Of a stretch of DNA of 64,000 bases, positions 16,566 to 27,583 are shown piece by piece. The stretch spans positions 2,252,789 through 2,316,788 of the forward strand of contig NZ_CM001776.1 in assembly GCF_000332275.1 (NCBI RefSeq), read 5' to 3'. The first letter of the stretch is position 1. Each line of letters begins with the position of its first letter. Under the pieces are notes generated by a model. It searched no databases. It was not told the origin of the DNA and saw only the letters and a program-made list of their open reading frames with translations. The position numbers and the translations under genes are program-made. This stretch comes from Synechococcus sp. PCC 7336. Lineage in GTDB: Bacteria; Cyanobacteriota; Cyanobacteriia; Thermostichales; PCC-7336.

Positions 16566-19500
16566 ATGACTCAGACCCCTCCCAAGTCCGGTCGCTACCC
16601 TGCGACGAATGGCAATGGCGCTCGGAACCCGGCGGACGATTTGGCAACGGGTATGAGCCGTTCGTCAGCGTCGCTGCCACCGAATTTGGTAGGTGCCTCG
16701 GGGCAGAGGATGGCACGACCCATGCCCCAACCGCCTCAGGTCGTGCTGCCATCGCCTCAGCCTGCTGCTGTGCGGAGTGTTGCGAATGGAATGAAACTGC
16801 CAGGGTTCGGGACGCTGCGGGGGCGGCTGTTGCTGACGCTATTGCCGGCGGTGGTGGTTCCGTTATTGGCGTTTGGCTTTGGCGCGGGCCAAGTTGCCCA
16901 CCAGCAAGCTGAAGAGGAGCTAGAAGAGCGAACTGAAAAACTGGCGGAACTGGCGAGCAATGCGTTTGCAACAGAGCTAGAGGAAGGCTTTGCGCACGCG
17001 GAGCAGATTGCCCTCAATCCGCTGGCGATCGATGCTGCCCGCGCAGGCGGTCAATTCGCCGAGGCAGAGGGATTGGCGGAACTGCCGGACGATCGCCTAG
17101 AGGAGCAGTTTTCAGCGACGAACCTGCTGCAGCCAAACCAGCGGCTGAACGATTATCTGCGTCAAGTTGCCGTAGCGACCGAGACTGTCGAGGTGTTTTT
17201 CACGGAGCGCAATGGGTTGAATATTGCTTATAGCAACAAAACCGGCGACCTGGTGCAGCGGGATGAAGAATGGTGGCAAGCAGGCAAGGCGGAAACCCAG
17301 TGGGTCGGTCACGCCGAATTTGACGAATCTGCGAATGCATTCAGTATCGATCTAGCCCAGGCCATTACAGATCCAGCCTCGGGAGAGTTTCTGGGCGTGC
17401 TGAAGGTGGTCTTACCTGCTGCGGGCTTTGACACTATTTCAGATTTCCTCAATGATGTGGGGCTTACAAAGACTGCTCGAGTGCAATTGGTGGACATTGA
17501 TGAGAACCGTGCAGAAGCAGGAGCGGGAAACTCTTCAGCAGAAGAAAGTGGCGTCCTGTTCACGGTGACTGGAGAAGGCACCGAGGTGTCAGGCGAGCTG
17601 ACGGGTGGCGAGAGTCTTCACTCGATTCTCCTACTCATGCAGGAATTGTTGGAGGGGGGGGCTAGCAACGGGCAGGTGCAGCAACGCTTGGACAGCCAAT
17701 TCTCGCTAAAGGACTTGTCTTTGGGCGAATTTGACGGAGATGAAGTAAGAGAAGGTGAGTTTCTAGATGCGTCGTTCTTACTCGGCGATCGGTTTTACAG
17801 CGTTGTGGTTTCGGGCAAAAATCATTTTGCAGCCGTTTCCTCTATCAGTCACGACGAACTTAAAGCGGCCGGACAGGGGTTGAAATGGAATCTGTTCGGC
17901 GCAGCCTTTGCCTCCTCAGTCCTGCTAGGAGGCGTGATTTTGTGGTTATCCGGGCAACTGTCTAAGCCGCTCAACCGCCTTGCCGGGACAGCGCAAACGG
18001 TAGCCGCAGGCAACCTGGACGTCCTAGCCGAGCCCAGCGGTACTGAAGAAACCCAAACCCTGGCCAACAACTTCAACGCTCTGGTGACGCGGGTGAGAGG
18101 TCTACTGCAACGGCAAGCTCGCACCAACGAAGAAACCCTGCTTCTGGCCGAAATCGCCGGAGCCAACACCCAAACTGAGGCCGACGTCCGGGCTCTTCTC
18201 GACCTCGCAGTCTCGGGAGCCCGTCGCCAGCTCGGGGCCGAGCGAGTGGTGCTCTACCGCTTTAACCCCGACTGGACGGGAACTGTCGTTGCTGAGTCTG
18301 CCATCGCCGGCTTTCCCTCAGCCCTCAACAGTGAAATGCAAGAGGCATGCATCCCCGAACACGTTCGCAACGAATATGCCCTCGGCAAAGTGGCGGCCAA
18401 CACGGATGTGTTCGATGCGGGCTTCCACCCCGATCGCCTCAAGCTCTTGATTCGTCTGGGCATCAAGTCCAACCTGATTACCCCCGTGGTGGCAGGCGGC
18501 AAAATCTTCGGGTTGCTCATTGCCCACTATTGCAGCCGCCAGCATGCGTGGAACGCCGACGAGCAAATCAACTTCAAGCGCATTGCCGACCAACTGGGCC
18601 TCTCCCTCAGCCGCTTCGTTTACGTGGAACAGGTGGAATCCACCGCCGAAGAACAGCGCTTGCTGGCGGACATTGCCGGAGCCAGCACCCAAACCGACGA
18701 AGATATTCTCGATCTGTTTAACATCACCGCTCGGGGCTCGCGCAAGCTGCTCGGCTCCGATCGCGTAGTGCTCTATCGCTTCAACCCCGACTGGAGCGGC
18801 TCCGTCGTCGCCGAAGACGCTATCCCTGGCTTGCCCAAAGCCCTCAACAATCGAGTTGAAGATGCTTGCATCCCCGAAACTATCCGCAAGGACTATCTCA
18901 GCGGCAAGGTGCTGGCCAACGACGATGTCTTTGCAGCGGGCTTCCACCCCGACCACGAAGCCCTGATGGCGCGCCTGAAGATTGCCTCCAATCTGATTAC
19001 CCCCGTGGTCGCTGGCGGCCTGCTCTTCGGCCTGCTAATTGCCCACTACTGCAACAAGCAACACTCGTGGAGCGACGACGAACAAACTCGCCTCAAGCGC
19101 TTCGCCGACCAACTCGGTCTCTCCCTCAACCGCGTCGTCTACGTGGAACAGGTGCAAAAGGTAGCTGAAGAACAGCGGCAATTGAAGGAAATCCTGCAAA
19201 AACGTGCCCTCGAATTGCTGATGCAGGTGGACCCGGTCAGTCAAGGCGACCTCACCATCCGCGCCAAAGTGACCGAAGACGAGATCGGCACGATCGCCGA
19301 CTCCTACAACGCCACTGTAGGCAGCCTGCGCAAGATTGTGCAACAGGTGCAAGACGCCGCCCAAAAGGTGGCCGCCACCACCACCACCAGCGAGACCTCC
19401 GTGGGCGACCTGGCCCGAGAAGCCCTCGCGCAAGCGGACGATATTTCAGCAGCGCTCGATCGCATCCAAACCATGACGATGTCAGCTCGCGTGGTGGCCG

Positions 19501-20180
19501 AAAGTGCTGAAAAAGCCGAGCAAACCGTGCAGCAAACGGCCCAAACCGTGCAAGCTGGAGACGAGGCCATGAACCGGACGGTGGATGGATTTATGGCCAT
19601 CCGCGAAACGGTGGCCGATGCCACCAAGAAAGTGAAGCGGCTGGGGGAAGCCTCCCAGAAGATTTCTAAAGTGGTGAGCCTGATTGGTGGCTTTACCGAC
19701 CAAACCAACCTGCTGGCGCTGAATGCCTCGATTGAGGCGGCCCACGCTGGCGAGGAAGGGAAAGGGTTTGCAGTGGTTGCGGACGAAGTGCGATCGCTTG
19801 CCCGCCAGTCTGCCGACGCAACGGCGGAAATCGAAGCGCTGGTGGCCGAAATTCAGGGGGAAACCAACGAGGTGGTGGCTGCAATGGAAACGGGCACTCA
19901 GCAGGTGGTGGCCGGAACTCAACTGGTGGAAGAAACCCGCCAGAATCTGAACCAAATCACCCGAGCCAGTAGCGAGATTGAGAACCTGGTGAACGCGATC
20001 GCCCAAGCCGCCTCCGAACAAACCCTCGCCTCGGAAGTAGTGGCCCAGACCATGACCGAGGTGGCGGCTGTGTCGGGCAAGACTTCGACCTCGGTCTCCG
20101 ACGTGTCCGAGTCATTCAAACAGCTCCAGACTGTGGCTCAACAGCTTCAAGAGACGGTCAGCCAGTTCAAGCTGAGCTAG
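16566..20180 (+). CDS. GAF-containing methyl-accepting taxis receptor (PixJ-type, first)
   Basis: 1204 residues. Order: Pro-rich cytoplasmic head (1-85), membrane helix (about 87-108), periplasmic Cache-like sensor (about 110-435), helix (about 442-461), HAMP, GAF1 (about 522-690), GAF2 (about 695-865), a second HAMP (about 880-930), and a methyl-accepting signalling domain whose tip has [19 protein letters not shown] and ADEVRSLA. Both GAFs read FHPDR or FHPDH where cyanobacteriochromes have the chromophore Cys-His, so neither has the canonical bilin Cys. Both retain a Cys in DACI/EACI, the position of the DXCF Cys. It therefore probably senses through the Cache domain and pairs with the next receptor. 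Confidence 0.9.
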   Translation: MTQTPPKSGRYPATNGNGARNPADDLATGMSRSSASLPPNLVGASGQRMARPMPQPPQVVLPSPQPAAVRSVANGMKLPGFGTLRGRLLLTLLPAVVVPLLAFGFGAGQVAHQQAEEELEERTEKLAELASNAFATELEEGFAHAEQIALNPLAIDAARAGGQFAEAEGLAELPDDRLEEQFSATNLLQPNQRLNDYLRQVAVATETVEVFFTERNGLNIAYSNKTGDLVQRDEEWWQAGKAETQWVGHAEFDESANAFSIDLAQAITDPASGEFLGVLKVVLPAAGFDTISDFLNDVGLTKTARVQLVDIDENRAEAGAGNSSAEESGVLFTVTGEGTEVSGELTGGESLHSILLLMQELLEGGASNGQVQQRLDSQFSLKDLSLGEFDGDEVREGEFLDASFLLGDRFYSVVVSGKNHFAAVSSISHDELKAAGQGLKWNLFGAAFASSVLLGGVILWLSGQLSKPLNRLAGTAQTVAAGNLDVLAEPSGTEETQTLANNFNALVTRVRGLLQRQARTNEETLLLAEIAGANTQTEADVRALLDLAVSGARRQLGAERVVLYRFNPDWTGTVVAESAIAGFPSALNSEMQEACIPEHVRNEYALGKVAANTDVFDAGFHPDRLKLLIRLGIKSNLITPVVAGGKIFGLLIAHYCSRQHAWNADEQINFKRIADQLGLSLSRFVYVEQVESTAEEQRLLADIAGASTQTDEDILDLFNITARGSRKLLGSDRVVLYRFNPDWSGSVVAEDAIPGLPKALNNRVEDACIPETIRKDYLSGKVLANDDVFAAGFHPDHEALMARLKIASNLITPVVAGGLLFGLLIAHYCNKQHSWSDDEQTRLKRFADQLGLSLNRVVYVEQVQKVAEEQRQLKEILQKRALELLMQVDPVSQGDLTIRAKVTEDEIGTIADSYNATVGSLRKIVQQVQDAAQKVAATTTTSETSVGDLAREALAQADDISAALDRIQTMTMSARVVAESAEKAEQTVQQTAQTVQAGDEAMNRTVDGFMAIRETVADATKKVKRLGEASQKISKVVSLIGGFTDQTNLLALNASIEAAHAGEEGKGFAVVADEVRSLARQSADATAEIEALVAEIQGETNEVVAAMETGTQQVVAGTQLVEETRQNLNQITRASSEIENLVNAIAQAASEQTLASEVVAQTMTEVAAVSGKTSTSVSDVSESFKQLQTVAQQLQETVSQFKLS

Positions 20181-20294
20181 AACGGTCTCGCTCTGGGGGA
20201 GGAAACTTCCCCAGCACGCGATCGCGCCATTGTGCTTCAGTCTTTTGTCTCCCCTCAGTTTTTCGCCACACCCAGTCTTCGCGAGTTTGTCACC

Positions 20295-23200
20295 ATGACG
20301 CAGACCCCTCCCAAACCCATCTCCAGTCGGCCATCTCCGAGCGATCTTCACTCGCCTGCAATGGAGTTAGGATATTCTCCGTCAGCGGAGCTCCCAACCA
20401 GCCAGCAGCAGTTGTCTCCAGATCTATCCCCCACCTCTCTAGAGTCGGTTGCTTCCGGTCATCCCGTCGAGGCGCGTCGGCCACAGAATTCAGTCTGGCG
20501 AATAGTCCGCAGTTTGCAATTTAAGGCTACCGCCCTGGCCATCGCCATCGGGACTGTCCCAGTGTTGGCAATTGGAGCGACAGCCTATTATTTCGCGAAC
20601 GAATCGATCGTGCGGCAAATCGAGCAGGACAAACAAATTCGGGCAACCCAACTGGCCAACGAGATCGGCGTGTTCATGGCTGACCGATTTGCCGACATTC
20701 AAGTGTTGGCCCAGCTTCCTATCTTCACCGATCCCGAGGTATCGGCAACCACATCGACAGAAGAGAAGGTGGCACTGTTAGACCGCTATGTCAGCCTTTA
20801 TGGGGTCTACAACAGCGTCGCCCTGTTCGACCTCGAAGGCGAGACGGTCGTGCAAGCGGTTGGCAGGCCCGTTCCCAACCACTTGACGCGGGATTACTTC
20901 GTGCGGATTATGAACACTGGCGAGCCCACCATCAACCCGCCCTCAATCTCTCGCACGACGGGAACGCTGAGTATGCATATCGCGTCGCCAGTGAAGGATG
21001 CGAACACGGGCGACATTACCGGGGTCATTCGCTTTCAGTTGCCGGTGGCAGGGTTGGACAAGATTGCCCGAGAGTATGCCAATGAAGGGGAGGATTACTA
21101 TCTGATTGATAGTAATGGCAGGTATTTTTTGGCGTCTGGAAATGCAGACAGAATCAACCAGCCAGCCGAGGAGCATTTTGTCGCTTACGAACAACTGGTG
21201 TCAGCGCAAGCAGTGGCTTCTGTTCTGGATATCGACCCCGACGATGAATCTGAAAGACTCTTGACCTATGCGCCCTTAACCGATCTAGCGGGACTGCCCG
21301 AATTGGATTTTGGAGTCTTAATCGCTAGCGATTTAGACGTCGTCTTTGCGCCGCAGCGGCAACTGCGCCAGACGATCTCTCTAGGAACGGCGATCGCGGC
21401 ATTGCTGGTGGGGGCGATCTCGACCTTGCTGGTCAATCGAGAAGTTCGTCCGATTGTTGCTGCCGCCAATGCCGTGCGGTCGATCGGTCGGGGAGAACTG
21501 GATACCCGCTTGGAGGTGAAAGGAGAGGACGAGGTGGCCGTACTGGGGACCAACGTCAACCAGATGGCCGCCCAGTTGCAAGCCCTCGCTTACACCGAAA
21601 GGCAGTCTGCCGATGCCACCCGCCTGCTCTCCAGCATTACCAGCCAACGCACCCTCGACGAAGGCGAACTGATGAGTGTGTTTAGCAAGGCTCTGGCCGG
21701 AGCGCGGCAATGGCTCGGGGTCGATCGGATGGTGATTTACCGCTTCAACCCTAATTGGAGTGGCTACATTGCTTCCGAAGCGGTGGCCTCGGGGTGGCCC
21801 GTGGCCTACAACGAGGCGATCGAAGATGCTTGTATTTCGTCCGAGTTGCTCGACGCCTATCGTGAAGGCCGCGTTGCAGCCACCCAAAACGTGGCGATCG
21901 CCGGTTTCCATCCCGAGCACCAAGAATTGATGCGGCGGCTGAAAATCAAAGCCAACCTCGTCGTACCCATTATCAGTCAGGGAGAGCTTTACGGCCTGCT
22001 CGTCGCCCACGACTGCACCGCCCCCCATGCGTGGGACGACCGCGAAATCGCCTTTATGAAGCAACTGTCGGCCCAAATGAGCATTACCCTCGATCGGGTT
22101 GCGTTTTTGCAAGACCGAGAGGAAGCCGCTCGCCGCTCCGACCTGCTTAAGGACATCACCCTCCAGTTCTCGCGAGCCACCAGCAGCAAGGCTCTGCTGG
22201 ACATAGCCGTGCAGCAGAGTCGTAAGGCGATCGCCACCGATCGCGTTATCGTCTACAGCTTTGACGAGACCTGGAAGGGGACTGTGGTGGCCGAGTCCGT
22301 CGCTGGTAGCTGGCCCAAAGCGATGGGAGCCCAAATTGCCGATCCTTGCTTTGCCGAGAGCTACGTAGAGCAATACCGGCAGGGCCGCATTCAGGCAGTT
22401 TCCGATATTGACAAGGCAGATCTGACCCCTTGCTACTCAGGTCAACTGCAGCCCTTTGCCGTGCGAGCCAACCTGGTGGCCCCCATCCTCATCGAGGGGG
22501 AGTTGGAGGGTTTACTCATTGCCCACCAGTGTTCGGCACCGAGGGATTGGGAACAACCGACGATCGATCTGTTCGCCCAACTCGCCATTCAGGTGGGGCA
22601 AGCCCTCGATCGCGTCAACCTGCTCGAGCGACAGCGCCGCTCGGAAGCTCTACAACGACAAACCAGCGAAACCCTGCAGCGGCGAGCCTTAGAACTGCTG
22701 CGGGAAGTAGACCCCGTCAGCCAAGGAGATCTCACGGTGCGAACCACCGTGACTGAAGACGAAATTGGCACGATCGCCGATTCCTACAACTCCACCATTG
22801 CCAACCTGCGGGGCATTGTGGCCCAGGTGCAAGAGGCTGCCAAGCAAGTGACGGACTCCACCAGCAACAACCAGACCTTCGTGAGTACCCTCTCGCAGGA
22901 AGCAGAACGGCAAGCGGCAGATATTGCGAACGCCCTCGATCGCATTCAAACCATGAATGCCTCGATTCGTAACGTGGCGGCTCGGGCCGAACGAGCAGAA
23001 GCTGCCGTGCAGCGCGCCAACCAGACGGTGACAGCGGGAGACGCCGCCATGAACCGTACGGTGGACAGCATCTTGACCGTACGCGAAACCGTGACCGATG
23101 CGGCCCAAAAGGTGCGGGAACTGGGCCAAGCCTCCCGACAGATTTCCCAGATGGGCAACACGATTGCGAAGTTTGCCTCCCAAACCCACCTCCTAGCGCT

Positions 23201-23660
23201 GAAAGCCTCGATCGAGGCCGCCCGAGCTGGGGAAGAAGGCAAAGGTTTTGCGGTGATCGCCGAAGAAGTGCGATCGCTGGCGGCCCAGTCTGCGGAAGCC
23301 ACCGCCAACATCGAGTCTTTGGTGACGAGCATTCAAACAGCCACGGACGAAGTGGCCGCCTCGATGGAAGCAGGGACCGAGCAGGTGGCCACAGGCACCC
23401 AACTGGTGGAAGAAACCCGCCGAAATCTCAGTCAGGTGGTGGAATTCAGTGCCCAGATCGAGCAATTGGTGGAAGCGATTGCCGCCGCCGCTGTGGAGCA
23501 GTCCGAGGCATCGGCCAGCGTGGCCCAAACCATGACCGAAGTGGCCGCTACGTCCCAGAACACCTCGGCTAACGCGATGCAATCCTCCGAGTCTTTCAAG
23601 CAACTGTTGGCCACGGCCCAAGCCCTCCAAATGAACGTGCGTCAGTTCAAGGTGAGCTAG
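20295..23660 (+). CDS. Methyl-accepting receptor with candidate DXCF cyanobacteriochrome GAF
   Basis: 1121 residues from ATG 20295. The start is chosen because MTQTPPKP matches the start of the preceding paralogue; an ATG at 20232 would add 21 residues. Order: membrane helix (77-97), Cache-like sensor, helix (about 360-382), HAMP, GAF1 (about 450-610), GAF2 (about 625-775), HAMP, MCP signalling domain. GAF2 contains DPCF with Cys685 and PCY with Cys713, 28 residues apart, as in PixJ DXCF cyanobacteriochromes, though Tyr replaces the usual His after the second Cys. GAF1 has DACI but no canonical Cys. The likely photoreceptor of the cluster, by inference. Confidence 0.9.
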   Translation: MTQTPPKPISSRPSPSDLHSPAMELGYSPSAELPTSQQQLSPDLSPTSLESVASGHPVEARRPQNSVWRIVRSLQFKATALAIAIGTVPVLAIGATAYYFANESIVRQIEQDKQIRATQLANEIGVFMADRFADIQVLAQLPIFTDPEVSATTSTEEKVALLDRYVSLYGVYNSVALFDLEGETVVQAVGRPVPNHLTRDYFVRIMNTGEPTINPPSISRTTGTLSMHIASPVKDANTGDITGVIRFQLPVAGLDKIAREYANEGEDYYLIDSNGRYFLASGNADRINQPAEEHFVAYEQLVSAQAVASVLDIDPDDESERLLTYAPLTDLAGLPELDFGVLIASDLDVVFAPQRQLRQTISLGTAIAALLVGAISTLLVNREVRPIVAAANAVRSIGRGELDTRLEVKGEDEVAVLGTNVNQMAAQLQALAYTERQSADATRLLSSITSQRTLDEGELMSVFSKALAGARQWLGVDRMVIYRFNPNWSGYIASEAVASGWPVAYNEAIEDACISSELLDAYREGRVAATQNVAIAGFHPEHQELMRRLKIKANLVVPIISQGELYGLLVAHDCTAPHAWDDREIAFMKQLSAQMSITLDRVAFLQDREEAARRSDLLKDITLQFSRATSSKALLDIAVQQSRKAIATDRVIVYSFDETWKGTVVAESVAGSWPKAMGAQIADPCFAESYVEQYRQGRIQAVSDIDKADLTPCYSGQLQPFAVRANLVAPILIEGELEGLLIAHQCSAPRDWEQPTIDLFAQLAIQVGQALDRVNLLERQRRSEALQRQTSETLQRRALELLREVDPVSQGDLTVRTTVTEDEIGTIADSYNSTIANLRGIVAQVQEAAKQVTDSTSNNQTFVSTLSQEAERQAADIANALDRIQTMNASIRNVAARAERAEAAVQRANQTVTAGDAAMNRTVDSILTVRETVTDAAQKVRELGQASRQISQMGNTIAKFASQTHLLALKASIEAARAGEEGKGFAVIAEEVRSLAAQSAEATANIESLVTSIQTATDEVAASMEAGTEQVATGTQLVEETRRNLSQVVEFSAQIEQLVEAIAAAAVEQSEASASVAQTMTEVAATSQNTSANAMQSSESFKQLLATAQALQMNVRQFKVS

Positions 23661-23737
23661 TGCTGTGCTGAAGAGACGCGCGCGGGCCATTTCCCTCGCA
23701 GTACGAACGAAGTAGTTAGTTCTCTGGAGCCCATCCC

Positions 23738-26700
23738 ATGGCGATCGAACCGGATATTCGCGACCAAGCCTACGAATTCTTTGTCGAGGAGGCTCCCGAG
23801 TTACTCCAAATCATTGAGTCGGGCTTGCTGAACCTGTGGGAAGAGTCCAGTGCCCCCAAAATCCACGAGTTGATGCGGGCAGCTCACTCCATCAAGGGAG
23901 GAGCTGCCAGCGTCGGTCTGGACGCGATTAAAACCCTGTCCCACCGCCTCGAAGATATTTTTAAAGCGCTCTATAACGACAGCACTGCGATCGACGCCGA
24001 GTTTGAAACGCAGCTCTTACAAGCCTTTGACTGTTTGCGCCAGCCCTTGATGGAGCAGATCGAAACCGATCGCTTTAACCCCGAGCAAGCTGTGGATACG
24101 GCGGAGCCGATTTTTGCGCAGATTGAAGATCGGTTGGGGGATGCCCTCAAGCAGGCGGAGAATGTGGTTGCCAGCTCTGCAGACTTTGGCATCGATATTG
24201 CGGTGTCGATTTTTGAAGTGGATGTAAAGAGCGGCCTCCAGCGCCTCACTGATGTGATTGCCAGCCCAAACGACTACGAGGTGGCAGGAGAAGTGCGCGC
24301 CCAGGCCGAAGTGTTTGCGGGCTTTGCCGAACTGCTCGAACTGCATGGATTTGGCGAGATCGCCAGCTTGGCGATCGAGGCAGTGGAAGCCCATCCCGAT
24401 CGGGCATTGGCGATCGCTCAACTGGTGCTGGCCGATTTTCAGGCGGGGCGCACTGCGGTTCTCAACGGCGATCGCGAGCGGGGCGGCGAACCCTCTGCCG
24501 AGTTGCGGGCGATCGCCAATGGCACGGAAACGCTGCCCTCCTCGCTCGATTGTGTCGAGGTCAATGAGGCAGGATCTCCCCTGGAAGCGTCTGTCGAGCC
24601 CTTATCCGAGTTTTCCATGCAGGGACCCGAGGGCGCTTCCGACGGGGAAGATCCCGAAAGGTTCCACGCCACAGCCGAATATATCGATCGCTTAGCCGCT
24701 GAGGCGGAGGGAATCGAGGCGCTGGCTAACATCTTTGCCCGTGACGCCGAACTGGACGAGGTGGAGGATTCGCAGGCAGCAGCACTGTTGCCCGAGGACA
24801 ACTGGGCGAACGAGGCATCCCCAGAAGACATGTCAGTAGAAGATATGTTTGGCGATGTAGTGACAGCCCTCGGGTTGGACAGCGATACCAGCTCGACCGG
24901 TGAAGCGGAGAACGCGAGGGCTGGGGAGGCGGATCCTTCCGAGGAGGAGATTTTCGACGCCTGGCGCGAAGCACTGTCGGCAGCCCGAGCGGAGGGTGCT
25001 GCCGATGCCGAGATTGAGGCGATCGCGCCGATTAATTCGCCCGCGATCGGCGATGCCGAGCCCCAATCGGTCGAGCCTATCCTCGGCACGAATGAACTGA
25101 CTGTCGCAGAGGCTGACAGTTTCCTGGCAGAGCTTGAAACTCCTCCCGAAGCGGATAGCACTGACAAGATTGAGGCCGTACTGTTCGCGGACGACCCTTC
25201 TGCGGACGACCCTTCTGCGGACGACCCCTCGGCAGACGAGGTCTTTGGCGGTTGGACAGCAGCGATAGACTCCTCCCAACCCGAGGCCGTACTCCCTGAG
25301 TCCGAGCCCGTTACCTCCGAGCCCGAACCACCCCTCGCCACTCCTTTCCCCGAACCAGTTTCGGCCAATCCGATGGCTACTCTAGCCGCCGCCTTGCAGT
25401 CCGTGCGCGAGAACTTCGATACCTTGCCCCCCGCTAGCGATCTCGATGCAGGGGGGATCGCAGTTGCGCCCTCTGCTGCTACCCCTGACGCTGCCGACTC
25501 CTCCACACCCGCTGCACCTCCTGCCCAGCAAAGCGATCGCCCCGCTGAAGCACCCAGTCCTACTAAACGGTCGAGCGGACTCTCCGTCAGAGTCGATCTA
25601 GAGCGGTTGCAACGGATGGACAACCAAGTGGGCGAACTCGCCATCAACCGCAACGGCCTGTCTCTACAAAACGATCAATTGCAAGGGACCGTGCGCGATC
25701 TGCTCGCCCGCTTCGCCAATTTCCAGACCCTGGCCGCCTATCTGCGGGATATCTCCGATCGCATGTTGATCGCACCCGATCGCTACCGCTCCAACGGAGC
25801 TCTACCCAGCTTCGCCCTGCCGCCTCGCGCCTCCAACCTGCGCCCCAGCAGCTTTGACTCCCTCGAACTCGACAGCTACAGCGAGCTGCACGCCATCGTG
25901 CAGGAGATGCTGGAAGAAACGATACAAATTGAGGAATCGGCAGGAGACATTGCCCTTTTTGCCAGCCAATCCAACCAACTGCTCGAACAAAACCGCCAGG
26001 TACTCGGCCAACTGCGGGACGAACTGATGTGGTCGCGGATGTTGCCCTTGAGCGAAATTCTCAACCGCTTCCCCCGCGTATTGAGGGATCTGTCCGTTAA
26101 GCACGGCAAGTCTGTCGGCCTCAAGCTCAGCGGTGCGGGCGTTCTCGTAGATAAAGCCATGTTGGAAAAACTCTACGACCCCATGCTGCACCTATTGCGC
26201 AATGCCTTCGACCACGGCATCGAGCCCCCCGAGCAGCGTCGCCAGCGGGGCAAAGCGGAGAAAGGCTACATCGAAGTGCGGGCCTACTACAAGGGCAGCC
26301 AAACCATTGTGGAAGTGGCCGACGACGGCCGCGGGATCGACTTCGAACGGGTTCGGCAGCAGGCCATCGACCTCAGTCTCCTATCGATCGAGCAGAGTGA
26401 AGCAATCTCCACCGATCGCTTGCTCGATTTCCTCTTCGAACCCGGATTCTCTACCGCCGAACGCGTCAGTGACTTATCGGGGCGGGGTATGGGCCTCGAT
26501 GTGGTGCGATCGCAATTGCGATCGCTCAAAGGCACCGTCACCGTTACCTCCGAGCGCGAGCGCGGCACCACTTTTACCCTCAAACTGCCGCTCACCCTGA
26601 GCATTTCCAAACTGCTGATCTGCCGTGCTGGAGCCGCTGCCCTGGCGCTGCCCTCCGATAGTGTGGACGACATTGTCAACCCGCTAGAAGGCACAGTCAA

Positions 26701-27550
26701 ACAATCGGGCCAGCGGCGCTTCCTCTATTGGCAAGGACAAACCATCCCGATTTACCGCCTCGCCGATTTGCTCGACTACCGCTGCCCCCTTGCCGATACC
26801 CCCGCCAGTCGGGCCCTCATGGCCGTGCCCGCTCCTCAGGACTGGGCGTCGCCCATTCTCATCCTGCGCCGCGATCGCCAGACGATCGCGATCGAAGTGG
26901 ACCAACTCCTCTCCGAGCAAGAGCTGGCCATCAAACCCTTTGGCACAACCCTTACCCCACCCCGCTATGCCTATGGATGTACCATCCTGGGGGATGGCTC
27001 CCTCGTACCGGTATTGGATGGCTTAACCCTGTGGGATGAGGTAGAGCGAGGTTCCTCGGGCCGTTCGACCTCCAGCGGTGCGATCGTCAGCCATACTCCT
27101 ACCCTCCCAGCCAAAAGCATCAATGCCGTGCAGATGCCGAGGATCTTGGTGGTGGACGACTCCAGCACCCAACGTCGCACTCTGGCAGCTTCCTTCCAGC
27201 GGGCAGGCTATCGAGTCTTGCAAGCCCGCAACGGTCGCGAAGCCTTACAGCACCTGGAGCAACACGCTGACGTGCAGTTGATCGTGTGCGACATCGAGAT
27301 GCCCAACATGAATGGCTTCGAGTTTCTCACCCACCGCCGCCAAATTCCCGCTCTGGCAGCTATTCCCACCGTCATGCTCACATCCCGCAGCGGCGACAAG
27401 CACAAGCGCCTCGCCCAACATTTAGGAGCTGACGGCTATTTCACCAAGCCCTATCTAGAGCAGGAGTTTCTCGCTGCTGCCGCCCGTCTCTGCGGTGGCG
27501 CTGCCACCAGCTCTACAGCGGCCTCTTCCTCCCCTGCCCTAACGGTCTAA
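23738..27550 (+). CDS. Hybrid CheA histidine kinase with receiver domain (PixL type)
   Basis: 1270 residues. HPt domain (1-115) with phospho-site His50 in RAAHSIKGG; a second helical HPt-like or P2-like region (about 150-240); a very long acidic linker (about 240-600) with ADDPS repeats; dimerisation and ATPase domains (from about 611; N-box NAFDHG, G1 DDGRGID near 860, G2 GRGMGL near 915); CheW domain (about 953-1098); and a C-terminal receiver (about 1131-1258) with Asp1185. It autophosphorylates on His and passes phosphate to CheY and its own receiver. Fifth gene of the cluster. Confidence 0.95.
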   Translation: MAIEPDIRDQAYEFFVEEAPELLQIIESGLLNLWEESSAPKIHELMRAAHSIKGGAASVGLDAIKTLSHRLEDIFKALYNDSTAIDAEFETQLLQAFDCLRQPLMEQIETDRFNPEQAVDTAEPIFAQIEDRLGDALKQAENVVASSADFGIDIAVSIFEVDVKSGLQRLTDVIASPNDYEVAGEVRAQAEVFAGFAELLELHGFGEIASLAIEAVEAHPDRALAIAQLVLADFQAGRTAVLNGDRERGGEPSAELRAIANGTETLPSSLDCVEVNEAGSPLEASVEPLSEFSMQGPEGASDGEDPERFHATAEYIDRLAAEAEGIEALANIFARDAELDEVEDSQAAALLPEDNWANEASPEDMSVEDMFGDVVTALGLDSDTSSTGEAENARAGEADPSEEEIFDAWREALSAARAEGAADAEIEAIAPINSPAIGDAEPQSVEPILGTNELTVAEADSFLAELETPPEADSTDKIEAVLFADDPSADDPSADDPSADEVFGGWTAAIDSSQPEAVLPESEPVTSEPEPPLATPFPEPVSANPMATLAAALQSVRENFDTLPPASDLDAGGIAVAPSAATPDAADSSTPAAPPAQQSDRPAEAPSPTKRSSGLSVRVDLERLQRMDNQVGELAINRNGLSLQNDQLQGTVRDLLARFANFQTLAAYLRDISDRMLIAPDRYRSNGALPSFALPPRASNLRPSSFDSLELDSYSELHAIVQEMLEETIQIEESAGDIALFASQSNQLLEQNRQVLGQLRDELMWSRMLPLSEILNRFPRVLRDLSVKHGKSVGLKLSGAGVLVDKAMLEKLYDPMLHLLRNAFDHGIEPPEQRRQRGKAEKGYIEVRAYYKGSQTIVEVADDGRGIDFERVRQQAIDLSLLSIEQSEAISTDRLLDFLFEPGFSTAERVSDLSGRGMGLDVVRSQLRSLKGTVTVTSERERGTTFTLKLPLTLSISKLLICRAGAAALALPSDSVDDIVNPLEGTVKQSGQRRFLYWQGQTIPIYRLADLLDYRCPLADTPASRALMAVPAPQDWASPILILRRDRQTIAIEVDQLLSEQELAIKPFGTTLTPPRYAYGCTILGDGSLVPVLDGLTLWDEVERGSSGRSTSSGAIVSHTPTLPAKSINAVQMPRILVVDDSSTQRRTLAASFQRAGYRVLQARNGREALQHLEQHADVQLIVCDIEMPNMNGFEFLTHRRQIPALAAIPTVMLTSRSGDKHKRLAQHLGADGYFTKPYLEQEFLAAAARLCGGAATSSTAASSSPALTV
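25187..25231. repeat. 15-bp in-frame tandem repeat in the CheA linker
   Basis: Three copies of GCGGACGACCCTTCT (the third differing at two positions), encoding Ala-Asp-Asp-Pro-Ser repeats in the acidic linker. In-frame, so length variation would be tolerated. Confidence 0.9.
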
Positions 27551-27583
27551 CTGTACCCATTTGCCTTCTCAGTGGAGAATCCC

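Noticed and set aside
16566-20180. First receptor as a bilin photoreceptor
   Set aside because: Neither of its GAF domains has the canonical chromophore Cys; only the second receptor's GAF2 does.
21381-22373. A 330-codon frame antisense to the second taxis receptor
   Set aside because: Shadow frame over a clear GAF/MCP gene.
24439-25653. A 404-codon frame antisense to the CheA gene
   Set aside because: Low-complexity Ser/Ala composition mirrors the acidic linker of CheA on the other strand; no independent start signal.
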